DNA of 64,000 bases, taken from the NCBI RefSeq assembly GCF_003012775.1, contig NZ_PXYG01000013.1, positions 1 to 64,000 on the forward strand, in the 5' to 3' direction. The position numbers were made by a program, and so were the translations under genes. The number at the start of each line of letters is the position of its first letter. Position 1 is the stretch's first letter. Source of the DNA: Zobellella endophytica (GTDB taxonomy: Bacteria > Pseudomonadota > Gammaproteobacteria > Enterobacterales > Aeromonadaceae). A model generated the notes under the pieces. It saw only the letters and a list, made by a program, of their open reading frames with translations, was not told the origin of the DNA and searched no databases. Positions 40,400-49,376 of this stretch are shown here, in pieces.

Positions 40400-40571
40400 T
40401 GCTCTTCTCCTCGCCCGCTTCATCCAATTGTATGAGTCCCCTTTGCAGACAGACCGGGTTTTATTGCCGTCTGTGACCCGGATCGGCTTTTATCGGCCAA
40501 GAATGACTACCTGATCACAAAGCCGCTTTACAGTACAATACCCCTTTTTCCGGCTCGTCACCGAGGACGCC

Positions 40572-41480
40572 ATGTGGTTTAAGAATCTGCAAATTTACCG
40601 TTTTACCCGCCCGTTCGAACTCAGTCTTGAAGAACTGGAAAAACAGCTGGAGACCATGACCTTCAGCCCCTGCGGCAGCCAGGATCAGGCGAAATTCGGC
40701 TGGATTTCCCCGCTCGGTAAACAGGGTCATGCCCTGACCCACGGCGCCGAACGCCAGATCCTGCTCTGCGCCAAGAAAGAGGAAAAAATGCTGCCGGGCT
40801 CGGTGGTTAACGACACCGTGGCCGAAAAGGTGGAAGCGCTGGAAGCAGAGCAGGGCCGGGCGCTGAAGAAAAAGGAGAAGGAGGCGATCAAGGAAGAAGT
40901 GATCGTGAGCCTCTTGCCCCGGGCCTTCAGCCGCCATCAGCAGACCTATGCCTGGATCAACCCGGAGGCCGGTTTTATCGCCGTCGATGCCAGCTCCGCC
41001 AAGCGCGCCGAAGACCTGCTGGCGCTGCTGCGCAAATGCATCGGCAGCCTGCCGGTAGTGCCGCTGGCCATGACCACGCCGCCCGAACTCACCCTCACCG
41101 ACTGGCTGAAGGAAGGCGCTGCGCCGGCGGGCTTCGCGCTGGAAGACGAGGCCGAGCTGCGCTCGGCGCTGGAGCACGGAGGCATCATCCGCGCCAAGCA
41201 GCAGGACTTGCTCAGCGAGGAAATGAAGGCCCACCTGGATGCGGACAAGCTGGTCACCAAGCTGGCGCTGAACTGGGCCGACACCCTGAGCTTCGTGCTG
41301 GCCGACGACATGAGCATCAAGCGGCTCAAGTTCTCGGAAGAGCTGCGCGAGCAGAACGACGATGTCAGCGGCGAAGACGCCGCCGCCCGCTTCGACGCCG
41401 ACTTCGCCCTGGTGACCGGCGAACTGTCCCGCTTCATCCCCGAATTGATCGAGGTCATGGGCGGCGAAGAAAGCCGCTGA
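40572..41480 (+). CDS. rdgC: Recombination-associated protein RdgC
   Basis: 302 residues, the usual length. It starts MWFKNLQIYRFTRPFEL and contains ISPLGKQGHALTHGAERQ, a KKKEKEAIKEEVI basic helix and SFVLADDMSIKRLKFSEEL, all typical of RdgC. RdgC is a ring-shaped DNA-binding protein that limits RecA function and sits on the nucleoid. It stands alone; TACAAT (40534-40539) upstream is a possible -10. Confidence 0.95.
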   Translation: MWFKNLQIYRFTRPFELSLEELEKQLETMTFSPCGSQDQAKFGWISPLGKQGHALTHGAERQILLCAKKEEKMLPGSVVNDTVAEKVEALEAEQGRALKKKEKEAIKEEVIVSLLPRAFSRHQQTYAWINPEAGFIAVDASSAKRAEDLLALLRKCIGSLPVVPLAMTTPPELTLTDWLKEGAAPAGFALEDEAELRSALEHGGIIRAKQQDLLSEEMKAHLDADKLVTKLALNWADTLSFVLADDMSIKRLKFSEELREQNDDVSGEDAAARFDADFALVTGELSRFIPELIEVMGGEESR

Positions 41481-41575
41481 GCCCGGCTCGAATTTCTCGT
41501 CCGGCGGGGGTAGAATGCCCGCCCCGGCCGCCATCAGGTGGCGGCCTGCTGACCTGACATCAGACGAGAAATTCC

Positions 41576-43193
<1,618 letters not shown>

Positions 43194-43195
43194 AA

Positions 43196-43225
43196 CAAGG
43201 CCCCGGCAAAAGCCGGGGCCTTGTT
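43196..43225. terminator. Bidirectional terminator between the ferredoxin and emrD
   Basis: 13-bp perfect stem ACAAGGCCCCGGC (43196-43208) with GCCGGGGCCTTGT (43213-43225) and an AAAA loop, between convergent genes. Short T/A flanks allow use from either side. Confidence 0.88.
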
Positions 43226-43236
43226 GTCGGGCCGGC

Positions 43237-44415
43237 TCAGACGCCCGGCTCGGCCAGGGCTTCGCTGCCCGGCAGCAAAAACCACACCACCAGGCCGGCA
43301 CAGGCCAGCAGCAAACCGCCCAGTACCAGCTGGTTCATCTCCGGCAACCCTCCCTGTACCAGCAGGAACAGGCCGCCCCCCAGATTGGAACTGCCGCCCA
43401 GCAGGGCGCCGGCGGTGCCGCTGTGCTGCGGAAAGGGCGACACCGCCTTGGAGGTGGCCACCGGGAACAGCAGGCCGGCACCGGCAAAATAGAGGCTGCC
43501 ACCCAGCACCAGCCCGGCCACGGCCAGACGGGCATCGAAGGCTGACATCAGGACGATGGCGGAGCCCAGCAGCAGGCCGGCGGTGGCCAGCCACTGCATG
43601 CGCCGTACCGACCAGGACGACGCCTTCCAGGAGGCGAGCATGGCACCGGCGAAGTACAGCGGCAACGGCAGGATGAACAATACGCTGATCTCGGCACTGG
43701 TCAGTTCACTCTGCTTGCTGACCAGCACGCTGAACACCGCCTCGTACAGGATCACCCCGGCAAAGGTCGCCACCAGCATGCCCAGTTGACGGCGGAAACC
43801 GGCATGGTGCAGCACGTATTTATAGGCCGGCAGCATGGGTTGTACATGGCGTCGCGCCGCAGGCAAGGTTTCCCGGAAACAGAGCAGCATCACCAGGCTT
43901 ATCAACAGTCCCACTCCCAGCAGGAACCAGTACATGGACTGCCAGCCAAATTGCAGGTTGAGCCAGCCACCCAGCAGCGGCGCCAGCAGCGGCGCCAGCA
44001 TGATGCCCATGGACACATAGCCGTTGTAGCGCACCAGATCCGTCCCCTCGAACTTGTCCCGCATCAGGCTGCGACACAGGCTGCCGGCGGCGGCGGTACC
44101 CGCTCCCTGCACAAAGCTGCCCAGCAACAGCACGGGATAGACCGGAAAGGCCAGGATCAGCGCCGAGCCCAGCACATAGATGGACAGGCCGGCCAGCAAC
44201 ACCGGGCGGCGGCCATAGCGGTCGGACAGCGGGCCATAGACAAACTGGAATAATCCGTAGGGGATCAGGTAAAAGGCCATCACCAGCGGCAGGCTGTCGC
44301 TGGCCACCCGCAGCTCGGTCGCCATGTCCGCCATGGCCGGCACATACAGGGTTTGGGTCATCTGACCGGAGGCAACCATCAGAACAGTGAGTAATACCAG
44401 GGACAGGCCCGACAT
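43237..44415 (-). CDS. emrD: Multidrug MFS transporter, EmrD-like
   Basis: 392 residues from the ATG at 44415 (MSGLSLVLLTVLMVASGQM), close to E. coli EmrD (394) and similar along its length: QTLYVPAMADMATELRV, FVYGPLSDRYGRRPVLLAGLSIYV, GIMLAPLLAPLLGGWL, LFILPLPLYFAGA and GAGLLFPVATSKAVSPFPQHSGTAGALLGG. Twelve predicted helices; a proton-driven efflux pump for amphipathic compounds. GGAG lies 9 nt upstream. It is convergent with the ferredoxin gene. Confidence 0.88.
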   Translation of the reverse strand: MSGLSLVLLTVLMVASGQMTQTLYVPAMADMATELRVASDSLPLVMAFYLIPYGLFQFVYGPLSDRYGRRPVLLAGLSIYVLGSALILAFPVYPVLLLGSFVQGAGTAAAGSLCRSLMRDKFEGTDLVRYNGYVSMGIMLAPLLAPLLGGWLNLQFGWQSMYWFLLGVGLLISLVMLLCFRETLPAARRHVQPMLPAYKYVLHHAGFRRQLGMLVATFAGVILYEAVFSVLVSKQSELTSAEISVLFILPLPLYFAGAMLASWKASSWSVRRMQWLATAGLLLGSAIVLMSAFDARLAVAGLVLGGSLYFAGAGLLFPVATSKAVSPFPQHSGTAGALLGGSSNLGGGLFLLVQGGLPEMNQLVLGGLLLACAGLVVWFLLPGSEALAEPGV

Positions 44416-44543
44416 GGCCGCGATCTCCAAAAAGCGCCCGAATGGGCAGACTGTGATTTGGATCGCATCATAATGTATAGACAAATAATCTGGCAACCGA
44501 CGCCAGAACGACCTTTTATAATGTCCAGGCCTAGATTTTCTAA

Positions 44544-45041
44544 TCAGAAGTTATAGCGGTAACTGACTCCCCAGGAAGTCAGCCCGTCGTTGGGGCGGGC
44601 AATGCCCGCATTGGACAGGTGTCCGCCTTCGAGCGCCAGGCTGTGCCGGGCAAGTGCCACCCCGACCCCGACCCGGCTGGAAAACTGAAACTGGGTGGAA
44701 AAACGGCGTTGCTCCAGCCGGGTCTGGCTGATCCAGGCCGGGCCCACCCCGACGAAGGCAAAGGGACGCAGCCCGTCCGCATGGGTGGCGTAGTACAGGG
44801 TGGGGACCAGGCTAAGCTGCACCAGTTCGTCGTCCCCCAGCTCCCAGTAGCTGCTGTCGAACCAGAGTCCGTAGTCAAACTGGCCAGAGTCGCTTTCAAA
44901 CCAGGGGGCCGGCTGTTGCCACTCCGCTCCCAGCGACAACCGGTCGGCGCCGTCACCACCACCGGCGCCGACCACCAGACTCCAGTCCGCCTGGGCCGGG
45001 GCGGCCGCTAAAGCAAACAGCAACAAGAGCGTTTTGTTCAT
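44544..45041 (-). CDS. PagL-like lipid A deacylase (acyloxyacyl hydrolase)
   Basis: 165 residues from the ATG at 45041, with a signal peptide ending AQA-D at about residue 18 and beta-barrel-like alternation. The C-terminal GGHLSNAGIARPNDG and final aromatic YRYNF match PagL, an outer-membrane enzyme that removes the 3-O acyl chain from lipid A. The His and Ser of the catalytic triad are in HLS. The third residue, a Glu about 12 residues after the Ser in PagL, appears to be Thr here, so activity is uncertain. It stands alone. Confidence 0.7.
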   Translation of the reverse strand: MNKTLLLLFALAAAPAQADWSLVVGAGGGDGADRLSLGAEWQQPAPWFESDSGQFDYGLWFDSSYWELGDDELVQLSLVPTLYYATHADGLRPFAFVGVGPAWISQTRLEQRRFSTQFQFSSRVGVGVALARHSLALEGGHLSNAGIARPNDGLTSWGVSYRYNF

Positions 45042-45195
45042 GTTTGAGTCCTTTTTGTCGTCGCCACTCAATAAAAGATAGTCAGTTTCAACCAGGTCAT
45101 CGGAGTTTTTCCGGCTATTTATTCATCCTGTATTGAAGAGGCCCCGCCCGGCCCCTTCTTCAACCCGGGGGACGGCCCGTCCCGGCATTTAACCC

Positions 45196-45223
45196 TTGCC
45201 TGATGAAGGCAGGCTGGTATAAT
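45196..45223 (+). promoter_or_regulatory. Promoter of suhB
   Basis: TTGCCT (45196-45201), a 16-bp spacer and a perfect TATAAT (45218-45223), 45 bp before the suhB ATG. Confidence 0.75.
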
Positions 45224-45238
45224 CCGCCGCTCAAATTT

Positions 45239-45250
45239 CGTTCTTTAACA
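45239..45250 (+). promoter_or_regulatory. boxA-like element in the suhB leader
   Basis: CGTTCTTTAACA matches the E. coli boxA consensus TGCTCTTTAACA at 10 of 12 positions. It lies in the leader between promoter and start codon. In E. coli the suhB leader contains a boxA used for Nus-factor/SuhB autoregulation. Confidence 0.7.
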
Positions 45251-45268
45251 TCAAGTGGGTTCTCTGAT

Positions 45269-46072
45269 ATGCATCCGATGCTGAATATTGCGGTGCGCGC
45301 TGCGCGCAACGCCGGTCAAGTTATCGTCAAAGGTTTCGCCAACCCGGATAACGTGGAAACACGCCAAAAAGGCCTGAGCGATTTTGTAACCAATGTCGAT
45401 CTTGATGCGGAAAACGCCGTAGTAAACACCATCCGCAAGTCCTACCCGGAGCATACGATCATCGGAGAAGAATGTGGCGAACTGGCCGGCAGCAACGCCG
45501 ATTACCAGTGGATCATCGACCCACTTGATGGCACCACCAACTTCATGAAAGGCATCCCCCACTTTGCCGTTTCCATCGCTCTGCGGGTGAAAGGCCGTAC
45601 CGAACAGGCCGTGGTCTACGATCCCATTCGCGACGAACTGTTCACCGCCAGTCGCGGCGCCGGCGCCCAGCTCAATGGCTACCGCATCCGTGCCGGCAAG
45701 GCCAAGGATCTGTCCAACACCGTGCTGGCCACCGGCTTCCCCTTCAAGCAGAAGCACCAGACCGATGCCTACCTGGCCATGTTCAAAGCCATGTTCATCC
45801 AGTGCGCAGACATCCGCCGCGCCGGTGCCGCCAGCCTGGATCTGGCCTATGTCGCCGCCGGTCGGGTCGACGGTTACTGGGAACTGGGCCTCAAGCCCTG
45901 GGACTCCGCCGCCGGCAGCCTGATCGCCCGGGAAGCCGGCGCCATCGTCACCGACTTCGTCGGTGGCCACAACTATGAGCGCAGCGGTAATGTGGTCTGC
46001 GCCAATCCCAAGGTACTGAAGGAGATGCTGGCTACCATTCGCGAGCATCTGCCGGAATCCCTGGCTAACTGA
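45269..46072 (+). CDS. suhB: Inositol-1-monophosphatase / Nus-associated factor SuhB
   Basis: 267 residues from the ATG at 45269 (MHPMLNIAVRAARNAGQ), the same length as E. coli SuhB. Metal-binding phosphatase motifs: GEECGE, IIDPLDGTTNFMKGIPHFAVS and KPWDSAAGSLIAREAGA. SuhB hydrolyses inositol phosphates in vitro, and in E. coli it is also part of the rRNA antitermination complex. Its leader contains a boxA. It ends at a strong terminator. Confidence 0.95.
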   Translation: MHPMLNIAVRAARNAGQVIVKGFANPDNVETRQKGLSDFVTNVDLDAENAVVNTIRKSYPEHTIIGEECGELAGSNADYQWIIDPLDGTTNFMKGIPHFAVSIALRVKGRTEQAVVYDPIRDELFTASRGAGAQLNGYRIRAGKAKDLSNTVLATGFPFKQKHQTDAYLAMFKAMFIQCADIRRAGAASLDLAYVAAGRVDGYWELGLKPWDSAAGSLIAREAGAIVTDFVGGHNYERSGNVVCANPKVLKEMLATIREHLPESLAN

Positions 46073-46093
46073 TAATGGTCGCTCCCGACATTA

Positions 46094-46119
46094 AGCCCCG
46101 CTCAGGCGGGGCTTTTTTT
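46094..46119 (+). terminator. Terminator of suhB
   Basis: AGCCCCGC (46094-46101) with GCGGGGCT (46106-46113), then a run of seven T residues. Confidence 0.93.
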
Positions 46120-46572
46120 GTGCCCGCCCGGATTTGAAGGCGAGCTGCTCTGGAGCACAGGTGGCTCGCCTGCTTTCCCGCAAAGCGGGAACCTTCGGGC
46201 CCACCAACCACACCCACACCACGGCATAACACCCAGGCGGGCGGGCCGCCCGCGCTCCGATTCGTGCGACACCTCGGTCCCGGTGGTCGAATGAATTTGA
46301 CCCTACGGCACAGGTTGTAGGATCGAATTTATTCGACCAAACCCCGGCGCCGTCGGCGGAACGGTCCGTTGAAACGGACCCTACGGCAGACCCGGTGTAA
46401 CCCGCCGCCGCCCGTAGGATCGACTTCCGTCAACCAAACGCCGCACCTCAGCTGTCACCATAATACCCACGTCGACCACCCGCCCGAGCCCCATTAGTGC
46501 AACTAGGCGAGCGGGATCCCCGAAGCTCCTTTTCCCCTCACGCCACGTCTCCACACCCGTGATAAAACAAAA
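46120..46572. other. Non-coding spacer between suhB and deaD terminators
   Basis: About 450 bp between two terminators with no supported gene. It contains a four-copy REP cluster (46285-46435), a small CCCGC-aaa-GCGGG hairpin near 46180, and otherwise nothing recognised. Confidence 0.8.
46285..46435. repeat. Cluster of four REP elements in alternating orientation
   Basis: Four 22-bp elements at 46285-46306 (-), 46317-46338 (+), 46363-46384 (-) and 46414-46435 (+). Read from its own 5' end, each starts GTAGG, then a GRTC...GACC-like palindrome (copy 4 ends CAACC). The centres differ (copy 2: CGAATTTATTCG; copy 3: CCGTTTCAACGG), but length and GTAG head are constant. A GTAG head plus a palindrome is the hallmark of REPs moved by RAYT transposases. 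No RAYT gene is in the window. Confidence 0.85.
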
Positions 46573-46598
46573 AGGCCTGCCGGTTACCCGGCAGGCCT
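46573..46598 (-). terminator. Terminator of deaD
   Basis: 11-bp stem AGGCCTGCCGG (46573-46583) with CCGGCAGGCCT (46588-46598) and a TTAC loop. The minus strand continues with a T-run. Confidence 0.93.
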
Positions 46599-46619
46599 CT
46601 GGTCGTCATGAAGCGGCAG

Positions 46620-48392
46620 TTAGCCGTTCAGGCGCTTGTCGTTGCGACGGGGACGGAACTTGCCGCCACGGTCGTCGTTGTTGGCACGGAAGCTGCGACG
46701 GGGCAGCGGACCGCCTTCGTACTTGGCCAGGTTCAGCGGACGCTGGCAGACCCGCACCTTCTGCAGTACCTGTTGTACTTCGGCGGTCATGCCTTCCGGC
46801 AGATCCACGGTAGAGAAGTCATCATGGATCTGGATCTGGCCGATGTAACGGGATTCCAAATCCGCTTCGTTGGCGATGGCGCCGACCAGGTGGCCCGGCT
46901 TGACGCCGTGTACCCGGCCCACGTCGACGCGAAAAGTTTCCATCACCACGCCGGACACGTCATCCTTGCCACCGCGGGCGGCACGGGGGCGCTCGGCGCG
47001 CTCGAAACGATCGCGGCCACCGTCACGGCTCTCGCGCACGTCGGGGCGGCGCGCCGCCATCGGCCTGTCTTCCACGAACAGCGGGCGGTCGCCTTGCAGC
47101 AGACGGGCCAGGCCGGCTGCCAGCTGGGCTGCGTCCACGCCATCTTCCTGCAGGGCCGTCACCATTTCCACGAAGGGGGACAGGGCCTTCTCGTCGGCTT
47201 CCACGCTGGCGCGGATACGGGACTTGAAGCGCTCGGCGCGGATCTTGTTGATGTCGTCGGCGGACGGCATCTGCATTTCTTCGATCGGCTGGCGGGTGTG
47301 GCGCTCCAGGTTGAACAGGTTGCGCTTTTCACGACCGGTCACGAACAGGATGGCGTCACCCTCGCGGCCGGCACGGCCGGTACGGCCGATACGGTGCACG
47401 TAGGACTCGTTGTCGTGGGGCATGTCGAAGTTGACCACGTGGCTGATGCGCTCCACGTCCAGACCGCGGGCGACCACGTCGGTGGCTACCAGTACGTTCA
47501 GACGGCCGTTTTTCAGACGGTCGACTACTTTCTCGCGCAGCTTCTGCGGAATGTCACCGTGCAGGGCTTCACAGGCATGGCCTTCGCGCACCATCATCTC
47601 GGCCAGATCTTCGGCGTCCTTACGGGTACGTACGAACACCAGCATGGCGTCCATCTCTTCGGTTTCCACCAGGCGGCACAGGGCTTCATGCTTGGACATG
47701 CCGCGCACGAACCAGTAACGCTGACGGATACTGGCGTTGGTGCGGGTCTTGTTGGCGATACGCACTTCCTGCGGATCTTTCAGGTATTTCTGCGCCACAC
47801 GCTGGATGACCGGCGGCATGGTGGCGGAAAACAGGGCGATCTGACGGCTCTCGGGGGTGTGCTCCAGAATCCATTCCACGTCGTCGATAAAGCCCATGCG
47901 CAGCATTTCATCGGCTTCGTCCAGCACCAATGCTTGCAGGTTGTCGAGCTTGAGGGTGCCGCGACGCATGTGGTCCATGACCCGGCCCGGGGTACCGACG
48001 ATGATGTCGACACCGCGCTTGAGGGCACGGATCTGGCTGTCGTAGGCCTGGCCACCGTAGATGGACAGAATGCGAATGTCTTTCTGGTATTTGGCGTAGC
48101 CTTCGAAGGACTCTGCGACCTGGATGGCCAGCTCACGGGTCGGGGCCAGCACCAGCACCTGGGGCTGGGCATTGCCACCGGTGATGCGGCTCAGCATCGG
48201 CAGGGCAAAGGCGGCGGTTTTACCGGTACCGGTTTGTGCCAGACCCAGTACGTCCCGCCCGGTCAACAGGGTGGGAATGGCGGCGGCCTGAATAGCAGAA
48301 GGCTGCTCGTAACCGGCGTCGGTCAGAGCTTGAAGAACGGCAGGCGCCAAGCCGAGGTCAGCAAAACCAAGTACAGAAGAAGTATTTGTCAT
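46620..48392 (-). CDS. deaD: DEAD-box RNA helicase DeaD (CsdA)
   Basis: 590 residues. Helicase motifs in order: Q-motif YEQPSAIQ, AQTGTGKT, PTRELAIQ, TPGRVMDH, LDEADEML, SAT, and the C-terminal ARGLDVERISHVVNFDMP and HRIGRTGRAGREG. A C-terminal RNA-binding extension (about 475-590) includes the DbpA-like fold (ETFRVDVGRVHGVKPGHLVGAIAN) and an RG/N-rich tail. It unwinds RNA in ribosome assembly and cold adaptation. ATG at 48392. Confidence 0.95.
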   Translation of the reverse strand: MTNTSSVLGFADLGLAPAVLQALTDAGYEQPSAIQAAAIPTLLTGRDVLGLAQTGTGKTAAFALPMLSRITGGNAQPQVLVLAPTRELAIQVAESFEGYAKYQKDIRILSIYGGQAYDSQIRALKRGVDIIVGTPGRVMDHMRRGTLKLDNLQALVLDEADEMLRMGFIDDVEWILEHTPESRQIALFSATMPPVIQRVAQKYLKDPQEVRIANKTRTNASIRQRYWFVRGMSKHEALCRLVETEEMDAMLVFVRTRKDAEDLAEMMVREGHACEALHGDIPQKLREKVVDRLKNGRLNVLVATDVVARGLDVERISHVVNFDMPHDNESYVHRIGRTGRAGREGDAILFVTGREKRNLFNLERHTRQPIEEMQMPSADDINKIRAERFKSRIRASVEADEKALSPFVEMVTALQEDGVDAAQLAAGLARLLQGDRPLFVEDRPMAARRPDVRESRDGGRDRFERAERPRAARGGKDDVSGVVMETFRVDVGRVHGVKPGHLVGAIANEADLESRYIGQIQIHDDFSTVDLPEGMTAEVQQVLQKVRVCQRPLNLAKYEGGPLPRRSFRANNDDRGGKFRPRRNDKRLNG

Positions 48393-48515
48393 TTAACAGT
48401 TCCGAATAAATAGAATGTCGGCGGACTGATACAGTAAAAGGCCAGGGACAGCCCATTCTCACCGGGGGTGAGGGCTTCCCTTCACACAGTGTGTGTCACA
48501 CATAGATTCACAAGG

Positions 48516-48943
48516 CTAATCTGGCCGTTTTTGTCTCAACACCGCCATGGTTAACCGGCTGGTACACACCAGTCGATCTTTCTCATCATGGATGTCGATC
48601 TGCCAGACTTGTGTCGTCGCGCCCAAATGGAGGGGACGTGCGGTACCTGTAACAAGGTCGCTTCGTTTGGCGCGGACGTGATTTGCGTTAACCTCCAGAC
48701 CAACGCAATAATAACCCGCTTCAACGCACATATATTGGCAGCTACTGAACCCAGGGTCTCGGCCAGCGCTACGGAAGCGCCGCCATGTAACATGCCAAGA
48801 GGCTGGTGAGTACGATGCTAGACCGGCATGCTGCCGCTCAAAAAACCGTGACCCACTTCACAAAAGGTCATGCCCAACTGGGCTGCGTGCGTATTCTCCG
48901 ACAGTTGGTTCAAACTGTCCAGCGTAAATTCACGGTTCCACAT
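48516..48943 (-). pseudogene. Broken hotdog-fold thioesterase (MenI/YdiI-like)
   Basis: From the ATG at 48943 the frame reads MWNREFTLDSLNQLSENTH and on to GSMPV, then meets TAG (48818-48820). The same frame continues with [20 protein letters not shown] and GSVAANIC, all matching MenI/YdiI. At about 48724-48733 the frame must shift (an extra TG in a TGTG run, or one missing base) to continue [18 protein letters not shown] and the conserved [18 protein letters not shown] to the end at 48516. One stop plus one frameshift make it a decayed gene. In E. coli ydiI and ydiJ are neighbours, as here. Confidence 0.85.
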
Positions 48944-48996
48944 AAAAAGACATATTTTGATGATAAGGCGTGAGGCTTCACGCCTTGCGCGATAAG

Positions 48997-49239
48997 CTAC
49001 CGCCGAGCGACTTTGCCGACGATAAAGATCAGCAGCACGGCCCCCAGTACCGACATGATCAGGGAGCCGATCAGGCCGGTGGCGGCCAGCCCCAGCAGCC
49101 GAAACACCACGCCGCCGAGAAAACCGCCCACCAGGCCGACGGCGATGTTGCCGAGCAGGCCGAAGCCCTGCCCTTTCATCAGGTTACCGGCAATCCAGCC
49201 GGCCAGGGCGCCGATAATCAATCCCCAGAAAAGTCCCAT
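48997..49239 (-). CDS. GlsB/YeaQ/YmgE-family small membrane protein
   Basis: 80 residues from the ATG at 49239 (MGLFWGLIIGALAGWIAG), with AAGGAG 7 nt upstream. Three hydrophobic, glycine-rich segments (LGNIAVGLVGGFLGGVVF; LIMSVLGAVLLIFIVG) are typical of this transglycosylase-associated family of stress-linked inner-membrane proteins. The function is unknown. It lies between the broken thioesterase gene and ydiJ. Confidence 0.88.
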   Translation of the reverse strand: MGLFWGLIIGALAGWIAGNLMKGQGFGLLGNIAVGLVGGFLGGVVFRLLGLAATGLIGSLIMSVLGAVLLIFIVGKVARR

Positions 49240-49324
49240 AGCTTCTCCTTGTTGTTGCGGTTGGCCAGGGGCCACATCAGTGGATCCTGGACCTTCATCA
49301 TCCAGCGCAGCTCCAGCCAAGGGG

Positions 49325-49340
49325 CGAATTTATTCGACCA
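49325..49340 (+). repeat. Isolated REP-like fragment
   Basis: CGAATTTATTCGACCA is identical to the 3' part of REP copy 2 at 46323-46338. The GTAGG head is replaced by AAGGGG. It lies between the YeaQ-like gene and ydiJ. Confidence 0.65.
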
Positions 49341-49376
49341 GATGGAGCACCGCTTTACCAGTCCAGATCCCGGCCC

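Noticed and set aside
46120-46280. GC-rich stretch after suhB as a possible small RNA gene
   Set aside because: It has a small hairpin but no promoter or terminator of its own that I could identify.
48480-48505. Palindrome TGTGTGACACACACTGTG upstream of deaD as a CRP site
   Set aside because: It is a CA/TG repeat with more than one symmetry centre and lies between deaD and the dead thioesterase; it does not fit TGTGA-N6-TCACA clearly.
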